The notes: a model not told the origin generated them from the sequence alone. A stretch of DNA of 64,000 bases from Capillimicrobium parvum (GCF_021172045.1 NZ_CP087164.1:4030001-4094000), one strand, 5' to 3'. Shown: positions 18,976 to 29,603, numbered from the stretch's first letter. Translations and numbers: made by a program.

Positions 18976-19353
18976 TCACTGCGCCGGAATGACGACCTCG
19001 GCCTCGGCGTTGCGGATGATCGCGCGGCCGTTCTGCTCGGCCACGCAGTCCACGTAGGCGACGCCGTCACGCTCGTCGCGCACGGTCGTGGTGATCGTCA
19101 ACTCGGCCTCCGGCACGCCCATCCCGCGAAACTGCACCGCGAGCCGGCGCAGCGACGCGGGGCCACCGCCCGCTTCGGTCTGCGCCCGCGCGACCTGGGC
19201 CATCGTGTAGAGGCCGTGGAGGATCTTGCCCGGCAGGCCGACCGACCGGGCGAACTCGTCGTCGACGTGGATGGGGTTGAAGTCCCCCGACGCGCCCGCG
19301 TAGCGGACGGTCAGGTACCGGTCCGGCGTCACCTTCAGCTCCGGGATCTCCAT
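18976..19353 (-). CDS. MaoC-like (R)-hydroxyacyl dehydratase, HadB type
   Basis: Hot-dog fold hydratase/dehydratase subunit. The 125 aa carry the hydratase-2 motif YAGASGDFNPIHVDDEFARS with catalytic Asp and His, followed by GLPGKILHGLYTMA. Its ATG is fused to the preceding gene's stop (TGATG), so the two subunits are made together. The pair looks like mycobacterial HadA/HadB, in which only HadB carries the catalytic residues. It could act in fatty-acid elongation or as an enoyl-CoA hydratase; the adjacent SDR could be the reductase, but that is inference. Confidence 0.88.
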   Translation of the reverse strand: MEIPELKVTPDRYLTVRYAGASGDFNPIHVDDEFARSVGLPGKILHGLYTMAQVARAQTEAGGGPASLRRLAVQFRGMGVPEAELTITTTVRDERDGVAYVDCVAEQNGRAIIRNAEAEVVIPAQ

Positions 19354-19793
19354 CACGCCCCCCGCACGATGTTCGTCCAGCGGCCGGCGCTGACCTCGGC
19401 GCCGTCCTGGTTGACCGAGCGCGACTCGAAGACGAAGAAGCCGTTGCCCGCGCGCTCGCTGACGTCGGCGAGCGTCACGGTCGTGGCGATCTCGTCGCCC
19501 GCCACCACCAGCTCGCCCCACGTGAACTCCTGCCCGCCGTGGACGAGCCGGGCGAAGTCGATGCCGATCTCCGGATCGAACAGCCCCACCGCCATCGCCG
19601 GCATGCAGTACACGACCGCGAACATCGGCGGCGCGACGAGGTCGGCGTGCCCGGCCGCGCGGGCCGCCTCGAGGTCGAGGCACAGCGGGCTGGTCTCCCC
19701 GGTCGCGTGCGCGAACTCACGGATCTTCTCGCGGCCGACCGCATAGACCGCGGGCGGGAAGGTCTTGCCGACGATGTCGGTGTTGGCGGGCAT
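19353..19793 (-). CDS. MaoC-like dehydratase partner, HadA/HadC type (FAS1-like N-terminal domain)
   Basis: Non-catalytic hot-dog partner of the downstream MaoC protein. The 146 aa (MPANTDIVGKTFPP) show the pattern of the N-terminal half of fused dehydratases: YAVGREKIREFAHATGETSP, LVAPPMFAVVY, LVHGGQEFTWGELVVAGDEI and GNGFFVFESRSVNQDG. The Asp/His dyad is absent here and is supplied by the following gene, as in HadAB. I chose the ATG at 19793; a TTG six codons upstream is possible. No Shine-Dalgarno is seen, and it is 28 bp behind the SDR. Confidence 0.87.
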   Translation of the reverse strand: MPANTDIVGKTFPPAVYAVGREKIREFAHATGETSPLCLDLEAARAAGHADLVAPPMFAVVYCMPAMAVGLFDPEIGIDFARLVHGGQEFTWGELVVAGDEIATTVTLADVSERAGNGFFVFESRSVNQDGAEVSAGRWTNIVRGA

Positions 19794-19821
19794 GGCGGGG
19801 GATTCAAGCAAGCGTCGCCGC

Positions 19822-20607
19822 TCAGACGATGGACGCCCAGACGCCGCCGTCGACCGACCAGGCGGCGCCGGCCACGCCCGAGGCGACCTCCGAGCACAGG
19901 ATCACCGCGATCTGCGCGACCTCGTCGACCTCGAGCGCACGGCCGATCGGCAGCCGCTCGCCCTGCGCGCGCAGGACCTCCGCGGCGGACGTGCCGCGGG
20001 TCCGCCCGAGCTGCTCGGCGAGCCCGCCGGCACCGGTCCACCCCTCGCTGAGCGCCATGCCCGGGGCGATCGCGTTGACGCGGACGCCGTCGGCGGCGTA
20101 GCGGTCGGCGAACGCGCGCGACAGCGCGAGCTGCGCGGCCTTCGTCACCGAATACGACATCGCCAGCGTGCCGGAGGGCCGCTTGCCCGACGAGGAGGAG
20201 ACGTTGACGACCCTCCCCCAGCCGGCCCCGGCCATCCGCGGACACGCGGCGCGCATGAGCCGCATCGACGCCATGACGTGCAGATCCCAGTCGCGCTGCC
20301 AGTCGGCGTCGGTGAGCTCCTCGAGCGCCTTCATCTCCGCGATGCCCGCGTTGTTGACGAGGAAGTCGGGGCCGCTCATCTGCTCCGCGCAGCAGGCGAC
20401 GATGCGGTCGCCGGCGTCGGGCTCGGACACGTCGAGCGCCAGCCACTCGGCGTCGATCTCGGCCGCGCGCGCCGCGAGCTCCCGCTCGCCGCGCGAGACC
20501 ATGAGCACGCGCGCTCCTTCGGCGGCCAGCCCGCGCGCGATGGCCAGCCCGATGCCGCGGCTGGCACCCGTGACGATCCCCGCCCGCCCGCTGAGCCCGA
20601 GATCCAT
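19822..20607 (-). CDS. Short-chain dehydrogenase/reductase
   Basis: Classical NAD(P)-dependent SDR of 261 aa: cofactor glycine motif VTGASRGIGLAIA, LVNNAGIAEM, catalytic Ser in NVSSSSG, and Tyr-Lys in MSYSVTKAAQL, then the C-terminal VDGGVW. The substrate cannot be assigned. Position directly upstream of the HadAB-like pair, same strand, suggests a 3-oxoacyl reductase working with that dehydratase; this is inference. Confidence 0.92.
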   Translation of the reverse strand: MDLGLSGRAGIVTGASRGIGLAIARGLAAEGARVLMVSRGERELAARAAEIDAEWLALDVSEPDAGDRIVACCAEQMSGPDFLVNNAGIAEMKALEELTDADWQRDWDLHVMASMRLMRAACPRMAGAGWGRVVNVSSSSGKRPSGTLAMSYSVTKAAQLALSRAFADRYAADGVRVNAIAPGMALSEGWTGAGGLAEQLGRTRGTSAAEVLRAQGERLPIGRALEVDEVAQIAVILCSEVASGVAGAAWSVDGGVWASIV

Positions 20608-20611
20608 GGGG

Positions 20612-21457
20612 TCAACCGTACCGGCGCGCGGCGCGCTCGGCGCTCGCCCCGTACCCGCCGCCGAACAGGACCGCGTGCACGAGCAGCGGCAGCAGCTGCC
20701 ACAGCTCCACGCGCTCCTCGTGGCCGGCGGCGAGCGGGTGCGCCTCGGCGTACGCGGCCAGGGTGCGCGGATCGGGCGCGCCGAACAGCCGCAGCATGGC
20801 GAGGTCCACCTCCCGGTGGCCGCCGTGCGCGGCCGGGTCGATCAGCCACGGGCGCCCGTCCGACCCGGCGAGGACGTTGCCGCCCCACAGGTCGCCGTGC
20901 AGCCGCGCGGGCGGCTCCGGCGGTCCCGCCAGCTCGCTCATCCGCTCCGCGACGCGCTCGACGGCCCGCACGCCGGCCGCCGACATCGCCCCCGCGTCCC
21001 GCGCGCGGGCGGCGAGCGGCAGCAGGCGGCGCTGCGCGTAGAACGCCGGCCAGTCGCCACACGGCTCGTTGGAGAGCACGACCGGCCCGAGGTGCATCGG
21101 CCACGCCGCCCCGAACGCGGGCGCGCCGGCCTGGTGCAGTGCCGCCAGCCCGCGGCCCAGCTCCTGCGCGCCCGGCGCACCGAGCGTCCCCGGCTCGATC
21201 CACTCGAGCGCGAGGTGGTCGTCGCCGGCGGCGAGGACGCGCGGCACGCGCACCGCGCCCGCCTCGCCCAGCCAGGCCAGCCCCGCCGCCTCGGTCGCGT
21301 ACTCGCCGGGCGGCGCGCCCGTACGGGTCTTGACGAACGCGCGGCCGCCGCCTTCGAGCTCGACCGCCCACGCCTCGTTGAGGTCGCCGCCGCTCACGCG
21401 CCGGGCGCCGGTCACCCGGCCCAGCTCGGATGGGAGCGCGGGAGGGCCGCCGCTCAC
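20612..21457 (-). CDS. Fructosamine kinase / FN3K-related protein kinase-like
   Basis: Phosphorylates ketoamines (for example fructosamines and ribulosamines) so that glycated proteins or metabolites can be repaired, or removes similar sugars. The 281 aa show the aminoglycoside-phosphotransferase-like fold: lysine motif GGRAFVKTRTG, catalytic loop ARLHGDLWGGNVL, and DPAAHGGHREVDLAML, the FN3K-type signature. The GTG start overlaps the phosphatase stop (GTGA), linking a sugar-phosphate repair kinase to a low-Mr phosphatase. The same pairing is common in actinobacteria. Confidence 0.9.
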   Translation of the reverse strand: MSGGPPALPSELGRVTGARRVSGGDLNEAWAVELEGGGRAFVKTRTGAPPGEYATEAAGLAWLGEAGAVRVPRVLAAGDDHLALEWIEPGTLGAPGAQELGRGLAALHQAGAPAFGAAWPMHLGPVVLSNEPCGDWPAFYAQRRLLPLAARARDAGAMSAAGVRAVERVAERMSELAGPPEPPARLHGDLWGGNVLAGSDGRPWLIDPAAHGGHREVDLAMLRLFGAPDPRTLAAYAEAHPLAAGHEERVELWQLLPLLVHAVLFGGGYGASAERAARRYG

Positions 21458-21933
21458 CGGCGCGCGGCGACGATCTCGTCCAGCAACCCCCGGCAGGCCG
21501 CCTCGACCTGGTCGAGCACCGTGTCGAACCCGTGCAGGCCGCCGTAGTACGGGTCGGGCACGTCGAGATCGCCGGCGCCCTCCGACGCGGGATCGAACTC
21601 GCGCAGCAGGCGCACCCGCGCGCGGGCCTCGTCGTCCGGCGCGCGCCGGCGCAGCTCGTGGAGGTTCGAGCCGTCCATCGCCAGCAGGAGGTCGTAGGTC
21701 TCGAAGTCCTCGTCGGCGACCTGCCGGGCGGCGCCCGCGAGCTCGGTGCCGCGTCGCAGGGCGGCAGCGGTCGCCCGCTCGTCCGGCGGGCTGCCCACGT
21801 GGTAGGCGCCCGTCCCGGCGCTGTCGATCTCGATCTCGTCCTGGAGGCCCGCCTCCGCGACGAGGCGGCGCATGACCCCCTCGGCGGTCGGCGACCGGCA
21901 GATGTTGCCCAGGCAGACGAACAGGATGCGCAT
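21454..21933 (-). CDS. Low-molecular-weight protein tyrosine phosphatase
   Basis: Cytoplasmic cysteine phosphatase of 159 aa. The P-loop CLGNICRSP (Cys, Arg and Ser at the N-terminus) and the general-acid loop DVPDPYYGG are intact, so it should be active. Start ATG at 21933 (MRILFVCLG) is the only start giving the family N-terminus. Pairing with a fructosamine-kinase homologue suggests a role on a glycated or ribulosamine substrate rather than on a tyrosine kinase; this is inference, and no BY-kinase is nearby. Confidence 0.94.
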   Translation of the reverse strand: MRILFVCLGNICRSPTAEGVMRRLVAEAGLQDEIEIDSAGTGAYHVGSPPDERATAAALRRGTELAGAARQVADEDFETYDLLLAMDGSNLHELRRRAPDDEARARVRLLREFDPASEGAGDLDVPDPYYGGLHGFDTVLDQVEAACRGLLDEIVAARR

Positions 21934-21946
21934 CAGGGCGGCCAGA

Positions 21947-24142
21947 CTACCGGCGCGCCCGCAGCTCTCCCTCGAGGCGCACGACGTCGGCCGCCAGCGC
22001 ATCGGCGGCCGCCGGCCGGCAGTACAGCCACCCCTGCCCGAAGTCGCAGCCGATGGCCTCGACGCGCTCCGCCTGCTCCGGCTCCTCGATGCCCTCGGCC
22101 ACGACGAGCAGGTTCAGGCTGCTCGCCATCTCGCGCACCGCGTGGATGATCGCCCACCCGCCCGAGCCGGCGACGAACGAGCGATCCAGCTTGATCATGT
22201 CGAGGTCGAAGTCGCGCAGCACCGACAGCGACGAGTGACCCGTGCCGAAGTCGTCGAGCCCCAGGTGCACCCCCATGGCGCGCAGCTGCGCCAGCGCTGT
22301 GCGCGCCCGTTCCGGCTCCTCCATCAGGGCGGTCTCCGTCACTTCGACGCAGAACGCGCCGGGATCGAGCGCGTGGTCGGCGAGCGCGCCGCCCACGTCC
22401 TCGATGAGCGTGCCCTGGGCGAGCTGGCGCCACGAGACGTTCACGCCGACCATGAGCCGGTCGAGGACCGGGGTGCCCGCCCGCCGCCACGCCGCGGCGC
22501 TGCTGATCGCCTCCTCGACGATCCACCGGCCGAGCTCGTGGATGAGCCCGTTGTCCTCGGCCAGGCCGATGAACGTCGCGGGCATCAGCAGGCCGCGCGC
22601 AGGGTGGCGCCAGCGCACGAGCGCCTCGAGCGCGGACACCTCGCGCCGGTGCAGCGAGACGATCGGCTGGTAGTGCAGCTCGAGCTCGCCGCCGGCGAGC
22701 GCGCGGCGCAGGTCGCCCGTGAGCGTGATGCGGTCGATCGTCCGTGCGCGCATGCGGCTGTCGAAGACCTCGTAGCGGCCCTTCCCGCGACTCTTGGCGC
22801 CGTACATCGCGACGTCGGCGTCGCGCAGCAGGCCCTCCGGATCGACCTCGCCGTCCGGACGGGCGATCGCGATCCCGATGCTCGTGGTCGGGACGTGCTC
22901 GATGGCGCCGAGGTCGATCGGCTCGCGGCAGACCTCCATGAGGCGGCCGGCGACGCGCACCGCCTCCGCCGGATCGCGCAGGCCCTCGCACAGGACGACG
23001 AACTCGTCGCCGCCGAAGCGCGCGAGCGTGTCGGCGGTGCGCAGGGCGTCCTGGAGCCGTACCGCGAGCGCGGCGAGCAGGCGGTCGCCGGCGTCGTGAC
23101 CGAGGCTGTCGTTGACGTACTTGAAGTCGTCGACGTCGCAGAACAGGAGCGCGAGCGTCGAGCCGTCGCGCTGAGCGCGCGCCATGCCGTGGCGGAGCCG
23201 GTCGAGGAGCAGCGAGCGGTTGGGCAGCTGCGTGAGCGGGTCGTGCAACGACTGGTGGCGCAGGCGGCGGGCGGCGACGTCGCGGCGCATCGCGCCGGTG
23301 ATCACGTTGGCGACCGAGGTGACGAACGCCGTGTCGTCGTTCGTGAACGCGCGGCGCTCGGCCGAGAAGACGCCGAGCGCCCCGTAGACCTCGTCGCCCT
23401 CCCCCGCGACCGGCGTGCACAGGCAGCTCGCGACGCCGTCGGCCTGCAGGTCCTCGGGCGAGAAGCGCGTCTCGGTCTCCGCGTCCTCGACGACCAGCGG
23501 ACCCGAGCCGGCGAACACCGCAGCGGCCACGCCACCCGTCTCGCGCAGGGAGAACGGCCGGCGCGCCACGTCCCAGCCGGTCATCGTGACCGGCTCGACC
23601 GTGTCACCGTCGGGCAGCAGGCGCATGAACGAGCCGAACGGCACGCCGAGCGTCGCGGCGGCGACGGCGGTGGCGGCTTCGAGCAGGGCGTCGAGGTCGG
23701 GCTCGGCGAGGGCGCGCTGGCCGAGCCAGGCCACCGCGGTCTGCTGGGCCAGCCGCAGCCGCGCGACCTCCTCGGCGTCACGGGCGGCGGTGACGTCCTC
23801 GACCTGGTTGAACACCGCCTGCGGGTTCCCGTCGTCGCTGCAGACGATCGACGACGTCACGCGCACCCAGACGGTCGAGCCGTCGGCGTACAGGTAGCGC
23901 ATCTCGAAGGTCCTCGACCCGCCCGCGGCCACGAGCTCCGCGGTGCGGTGGCTCTCACGCACGTCGTCGGGGTGGGTGACCTCGTGGACCGGACGGCCCA
24001 GGAGCTCGTCGGCCGGGCGGCCCACCATCCGGCAGAGCGCCGCGTTGACCTCCAGCCAATTGCCGTCGAGATCGACGAGCGCCATGCCGATCAGGCTGCC
24101 CGTGAAGGCGCGACCCAGCGTGTCGAGAGTCGGCCTCCCCAT
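21947..24142 (-). CDS. PAS-GAF-GGDEF-EAL cyclic-di-GMP protein
   Basis: Dual-domain c-di-GMP turnover protein of 731 aa. PAS (about 1-120), GAF (about 140-290), diguanylate cyclase with intact FGGDEFVVL (GGDEF at 377-381) and EAL phosphodiesterase with EAL at 506-508. The product-inhibition I-site RTAD (368-371) lies 5 residues before GGDEF. The EAL side keeps VNVSW, VEVTETAL, LDDFGTGHSSL, MIKLDRSF, AEGIEE and FGQGWLY, so both activities look possible. No membrane span, so it is likely a cytosolic sensor. The HD-GYP protein upstream on the same strand suggests coordinated c-di-GMP control. Confidence 0.94.
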   Translation of the reverse strand: MGRPTLDTLGRAFTGSLIGMALVDLDGNWLEVNAALCRMVGRPADELLGRPVHEVTHPDDVRESHRTAELVAAGGSRTFEMRYLYADGSTVWVRVTSSIVCSDDGNPQAVFNQVEDVTAARDAEEVARLRLAQQTAVAWLGQRALAEPDLDALLEAATAVAAATLGVPFGSFMRLLPDGDTVEPVTMTGWDVARRPFSLRETGGVAAAVFAGSGPLVVEDAETETRFSPEDLQADGVASCLCTPVAGEGDEVYGALGVFSAERRAFTNDDTAFVTSVANVITGAMRRDVAARRLRHQSLHDPLTQLPNRSLLLDRLRHGMARAQRDGSTLALLFCDVDDFKYVNDSLGHDAGDRLLAALAVRLQDALRTADTLARFGGDEFVVLCEGLRDPAEAVRVAGRLMEVCREPIDLGAIEHVPTTSIGIAIARPDGEVDPEGLLRDADVAMYGAKSRGKGRYEVFDSRMRARTIDRITLTGDLRRALAGGELELHYQPIVSLHRREVSALEALVRWRHPARGLLMPATFIGLAEDNGLIHELGRWIVEEAISSAAAWRRAGTPVLDRLMVGVNVSWRQLAQGTLIEDVGGALADHALDPGAFCVEVTETALMEEPERARTALAQLRAMGVHLGLDDFGTGHSSLSVLRDFDLDMIKLDRSFVAGSGGWAIIHAVREMASSLNLLVVAEGIEEPEQAERVEAIGCDFGQGWLYCRPAAADALAADVVRLEGELRARR

Positions 24143-24181
24143 CCAGAGAAGATCGACGCTCGGGCTCCGGACCTTGAGCCC

Positions 24182-25510
24182 TCAGGCCGCCCGCAGGACC
24201 ATGCCCCGCCCGACGTGCGCCTCGAGCGCGGCGAAGGTGGCCGGGCAGAAGTGCGTGCCGGCCTCGACGCGCATGATCGTCAGCACCTCATGCGGGCCCA
24301 GCCGCGACCGGTACGGGCGGTCCGACGAGAGTGCCTCGGCGACGTCGGCGACCGCGAGGATGCGCGCCTGCACGCCCAGCCGCTCGCCGGGGAGCCCGCG
24401 GTGGTAGCCGCGCCCGTCGATGCGCTCGTGGTGCGCGGCCGCCACCTCGGCGACGTGGTGCAACGCGGGGATGCGGCGCAGGATGTTCAGCGTCGTCTCC
24501 GGGTGCCGGCGGACCGCCGCCCACTCGGTGGGCGTGAGCGGCCCCGGCTTGTCGAGGACACGGCTGGAGATGCCGAGTTTGCCGAGGTCGTGCAGGAGCC
24601 CGGCCCGGCGCAGGTCGCGCCGGTCGGCCTCTCCCAGCTCGAGGACCTTGCCGATGCCGACGGCGATCTCCGCCACCCCCTGCGAATGGCGCAGCGTGTA
24701 CGGCGACTTCGCGTCGATGACCTGGGCGAACGCCTCGCTGACGCGGTCCAGCCGCCGGTCGTCGGCGACCTCGGCGCGGTCCACGGGCTCGAGCCCGCCG
24801 ACGTCGCCGCTCGCCACGTGGCGCCAGAACGGCTCGTCGTGCTCGAGGCGGCAGAGCACGTCGACCAGCTGCGGGTCGAACCAGGTGGCGCTGCGGCGGC
24901 GGGCGAACGCGCAGGCCGCGGCGGCGCCCCCACCCTGTGCGGCGATCTCCGCGCTCTGGGCGAGGCACAGGATGCGGCCGAGCATGGGGATGCGGTCGCC
25001 CGCGACGCCCATGGGTTCGCCGCTGCCGTCCCAGTGCTCGTCGAGATGCAGGATGGCCTGCGCGGTGTCCTCGCCGAGGCCGATCATGCGGGCGATCTCG
25101 GCACCCCGCTCGCACCGGGCGGCGGTCATCTCGCGCCGCGAACCGCGTAGCGCGACGTGCAGGAACGTCCTCGCGCGGGCGAGCGGCCCGCGCGACGGCG
25201 CCGAGTTGCGCAGCGCGTAGCGGACCGCCTCGGTGGGGCGGCGCAGGTCGGTCGCCTTGAGGTCGACCTTGACGGCCTGGTCGTCGTGGTCGAACAGCGC
25301 GGCGACCCGGGAGGCGGTCGTCGAGCAGCCGGCATCCTTGAGCAGGAGGGCGTAGAAGAGCGCGGAGCGGTCGGCGTCGGGGAGGCCGACCGCCTCGCCG
25401 AGCCGCATGCCGATCAGGCAGCAGCGCGTGGCGTGGCCGGGCGGCTGGCCCTCGGTGATGTCCAGCGAGTGCGACAGGGCCGAGACGACCTGGGAGAGCC
25501 GGATCTCCAT
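24182..25510 (-). CDS. Tandem HD-GYP phosphodiesterase-like protein
   Basis: Protein of 442 aa with two HD-GYP-like halves. The N-terminal half (about 1-220) is degenerate: where an HD pair is expected it has LLLKDAGC (Lys58-Asp59), though DEHWDGSGEP remains. The C-terminal half (about 260-435) has an intact HD in LLHDLGKLGIS (His307-Asp308) and the HD-GYP signature HHERIDGRGYHRGLPGERL (360-378), so it is probably active against c-di-GMP or a related dinucleotide. Start ATG at 25510. Adjacent to the GGDEF-EAL gene. In related actinobacterial proteins the degenerate half is often followed by a DNA-binding domain; none is present here. Confidence 0.9.
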   Translation of the reverse strand: MEIRLSQVVSALSHSLDITEGQPPGHATRCCLIGMRLGEAVGLPDADRSALFYALLLKDAGCSTTASRVAALFDHDDQAVKVDLKATDLRRPTEAVRYALRNSAPSRGPLARARTFLHVALRGSRREMTAARCERGAEIARMIGLGEDTAQAILHLDEHWDGSGEPMGVAGDRIPMLGRILCLAQSAEIAAQGGGAAAACAFARRRSATWFDPQLVDVLCRLEHDEPFWRHVASGDVGGLEPVDRAEVADDRRLDRVSEAFAQVIDAKSPYTLRHSQGVAEIAVGIGKVLELGEADRRDLRRAGLLHDLGKLGISSRVLDKPGPLTPTEWAAVRRHPETTLNILRRIPALHHVAEVAAAHHERIDGRGYHRGLPGERLGVQARILAVADVAEALSSDRPYRSRLGPHEVLTIMRVEAGTHFCPATFAALEAHVGRGMVLRAA

Positions 25511-25542
25511 GTCCGTGATGCTCGGCCGCGCGCCGCGGTTCG

Positions 25543-27345
<1,803 letters not shown>

Positions 27346-27359
27346 GGGGACGGATATCC

Positions 27360-27365
27360 AGACTA
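27360..27365 (-). promoter_or_regulatory. Possible -10 element of lepA
   Basis: Minus-strand TAGTCT, 14 nt before the lepA ATG, predicting a 5' leader of only about 7 nt. Confidence 0.3.
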
Positions 27366-27440
27366 GGGGTGGCGCGCGGCGGCGACCGCCGGGCCCGCGG
27401 CGCGCGCCGACCAGGCCGGCCGGGCGCTCGACGACGCGGC

Positions 27441-29051
27441 TCAGCGGCCGAGCCGGCGGGCGAGCAGGTCGCGCACCTGGCGGGCCTCCGGCATCTCCAT
27501 CCACAGCACCGCCCAGCCGTAGGCGGCCGCGCCCGCCGCGCCGGCCAGGCCGACCGACAGGATCTGGGCGACGAGCGACCGGCCCAGCACGCCGTCGACG
27601 ACCGCCCACACCGCGTAGGCGACGACGGCCAGCAGCGCCGACGCGACGCAGACCGCGGCGAACTGCGCGAGCGTGCGGCGGCCCTCGATGGTGCCGCCGA
27701 GCAGCGGCCGCAGGTAATAGGCCTGGGCGAGCGTGCTGGCCAGGCTCGAGACGGCGGTGCCGATGACGAGGCCGGCGATGCCGTAGGGCCGGTAGAGCGC
27801 GAGGCTGACGGCCAGGTTGACGACGAGGCTCGCCACCGCGATGAGGGTCGGCAGCCACGGGCGCTGCAGCGCGAAGAAGGTGCGGGTCAGCAGCAGGTTC
27901 ATGCCCGCGAACGGCAGGCTGAACGAGAACCAGAACAGCGCGCCCGAGACGAGCTCGGTGGAGCCCTCGCCGAACGCGCCGTGCTGGTAGATGAGGCGCG
28001 TGATCGGGACCGAGAGGACGAGGGTGAACGCGGCCGACGGGACGAGCAGGAGCGCGATCTGGCGGATGCCGGTGCCCATCGTCTCCCTGAGGCCGTCGAT
28101 GTCGGCGCGGGCGGCGAAGCGGCTGAGGGTCGGGAACAGCACGGTCGAGACCGCGACCGAGAAGACGCCCTGGGGCAGCATGTAGATGCGAAACGCGGCA
28201 TCGATCGCGCGCGGCGCCTGATCGGAGACGAGCGACCCGAGGCTCGAGTTGATGAACAGGTCGAAGTTGATGACGCCGAGGCCGATCGTCACGGGCAGCA
28301 TGAGGATCAGGACGCGCCGGACGCGCTCGTCGCGGAAGTTCGGTCGGAAGTCGAGGTGGAAGCCGAAGCGCCGCAGCACGGGGACGCACATGGCGAACTG
28401 GACGATCGTCGCGATGAGCACGCCGATCGCGTAGGCGTAGAGCTGGTCGTCGCCGCTGAACGCCGGCCGGAGGATGACCAGCAGGACGATGATCACGACG
28501 TTCCAGACCAGCGGCGCGATCGCGGGGATCGTGAAGTGGTCGTAGGCGTTGAGGATCCCGACCACGAGCCCGTTGAGGCCGAGGATCAGCACGATCGGGA
28601 ACAGCACCTGCGCGAGCCCGGCGGTGAGGTGGTCGAGCTCGGCGCTGAACTTGTCGCCGGTGAACAGCGGCATGATCGTGCCGGCGGTGACGATCGCGAT
28701 CGCCACGATCGCGCCGAGCACGATGAGGATGAGCCAGAAGAGCGTGCTGGCGAGCTTGAAGGCGTCGCGCTTGCGGTTCTGCTCGAGCAGCTCGGTGAAG
28801 ACGGGGACGAACGCCGCGCTCAGGGCCGCGTCGGCGAACAGGCTGCGGATCAGGTTGGGGACCTGGAAGGCGATGGTGAACGCCGAGAACGCGCCGCTCG
28901 TGGCGAAGAAGCTCGACGCCACGACCTCGCGGACCAGCCCCGCGATGCGCGACAGTCCGGTCGCGATCGAGAAGATCGCGGTGTTGCGGGCGATGCGCCT
29001 GGTGGCCGGCCCGGCCACGGCAGGCCGCGACGCGGAGGAATCGGCAGCCAC
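27441..29051 (-). CDS. murJ: Lipid II flippase MurJ (MviN family)
   Basis: Flips lipid-linked peptidoglycan precursors across the cytoplasmic membrane. The 536 aa are almost entirely hydrophobic with about 14 predicted membrane helices; family marks include [22 protein letters not shown], the [17 protein letters not shown] motif, and [15 protein letters not shown]. Start is GTG, 9 nt behind a TACGAT element that overlaps the rpsT promoter. The C-terminus lacks the kinase-like extension found in mycobacterial MviN. It is transcribed divergently from rpsT. Confidence 0.94.
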   Translation of the reverse strand: MAADSSASRPAVAGPATRRIARNTAIFSIATGLSRIAGLVREVVASSFFATSGAFSAFTIAFQVPNLIRSLFADAALSAAFVPVFTELLEQNRKRDAFKLASTLFWLILIVLGAIVAIAIVTAGTIMPLFTGDKFSAELDHLTAGLAQVLFPIVLILGLNGLVVGILNAYDHFTIPAIAPLVWNVVIIVLLVILRPAFSGDDQLYAYAIGVLIATIVQFAMCVPVLRRFGFHLDFRPNFRDERVRRVLILMLPVTIGLGVINFDLFINSSLGSLVSDQAPRAIDAAFRIYMLPQGVFSVAVSTVLFPTLSRFAARADIDGLRETMGTGIRQIALLLVPSAAFTLVLSVPITRLIYQHGAFGEGSTELVSGALFWFSFSLPFAGMNLLLTRTFFALQRPWLPTLIAVASLVVNLAVSLALYRPYGIAGLVIGTAVSSLASTLAQAYYLRPLLGGTIEGRRTLAQFAAVCVASALLAVVAYAVWAVVDGVLGRSLVAQILSVGLAGAAGAAAYGWAVLWMEMPEARQVRDLLARRLGR

Positions 29052-29059
29052 GGGTGCGC

Positions 29060-29066
29060 TATCGTA
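29060..29066. promoter_or_regulatory. Overlapping divergent -10 elements for murJ and rpsT
   Basis: The heptamer TATCGTA reads TATCGT on the plus strand (toward rpsT, predicting a leader of about 34 nt) and TACGAT on the minus strand (9 nt before the murJ GTG). One near-palindromic element can therefore serve both genes. Confidence 0.45.
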
Positions 29067-29106
29067 CGGACCGCCGCGGCTCTACCGGTCGCGGCACTCG
29101 CACGTC

Positions 29107-29373
29107 ATGGCCAACATTCACTCACAGAAGAAGCGGATCCTGCGCTCCGAGCGCGAGCGGCTCGAGAACCGCCGCTATACCTCGGCGATCAAGACGTACT
29201 TCCGTCGCCTCGAGGCCGCCGTGGCCGGCAAGGACGCGGACGCGGCCGACGCCGAGCACAAGCTGCTCGTGCGCACGGTCGACAAGGCCGTCAAGGTCGG
29301 GGCGCTGCATCGCAACAACGGCGCACGCAAGAAGTCCCGCGCCGCGCGCATCCGCAAGTCCGCCTCCGCCTAG
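29107..29373 (+). CDS. rpsT: 30S ribosomal protein S20
   Basis: Small-subunit primary binding protein for 16S rRNA. The 88 aa are very basic and helical and begin MANIHSQKKRILRSERERL; the hallmark LHRNNGARKKSRAARIRK region is at the C-terminus. Start ATG at 29107. No Shine-Dalgarno is seen. It is the only rightward gene between lepA-murJ and holA-comEC, and is closed by a hairpin terminator. Confidence 0.98.
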   Translation: MANIHSQKKRILRSERERLENRRYTSAIKTYFRRLEAAVAGKDADAADAEHKLLVRTVDKAVKVGALHRNNGARKKSRAARIRKSASA

Positions 29374-29395
29374 CGCGGCCGGTCCCATCTCGAAC

Positions 29396-29422
29396 CCGCC
29401 GCCTTTCGGGCGGCGGCTTTCG
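29396..29422 (+). terminator. rpsT terminator hairpin
   Basis: CCGCCGCC, loop TTTCG, GGCGGCGG: a perfect 8-bp stem (29396-29403/29409-29416) 22 nt after the rpsT stop, followed by CTTTCG. The U-run is short but the stem is very strong. Confidence 0.7.
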
Positions 29423-29603
29423 CGTACCCGCGCCCTCCCCTGGTGCGCGCCCTCCCGTGGCGCGCGCCACCCCACCCACCCCGCCGCGCGCCACTCCCCG
29501 GGCGCGCGCCACTCCCCGCCGGCGCCACCGCACCCCGCCGCGCCGAGCGTTGAATTTCTGCGCCGTGGGCTGAGAAAGTCGACGCTCGATGTGTGGGCGG
29601 ACG
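29421..29603. repeat. Low-complexity repeat spacer between rpsT and holA
   Basis: Non-coding spacer between two convergent genes. It holds degenerate tandem C-rich units: the 15-mer GCGCGCCACTCCCCG occurs exactly at 29486-29500 and 29504-29518, with variants at 29445-29460 and 29462-29476. Further on, 29547-29585 is comparatively AT-rich and forms an imperfect inverted repeat (GCGT...TTTCT / AGAAA...ACGC) that may terminate holA transcripts. No start codon with a plausible frame is seen. Confidence 0.6.

Noticed and set aside
20376-21371. Alternative Arg-rich minus-strand frame over the fructosamine-kinase gene
   Set aside because: Out-of-frame reading of the same bases with no conserved motif.
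21872-25150. A 1,092-codon plus-strand frame
   Set aside because: Antisense to the GGDEF-EAL and HD-GYP genes, without start signals or domains.
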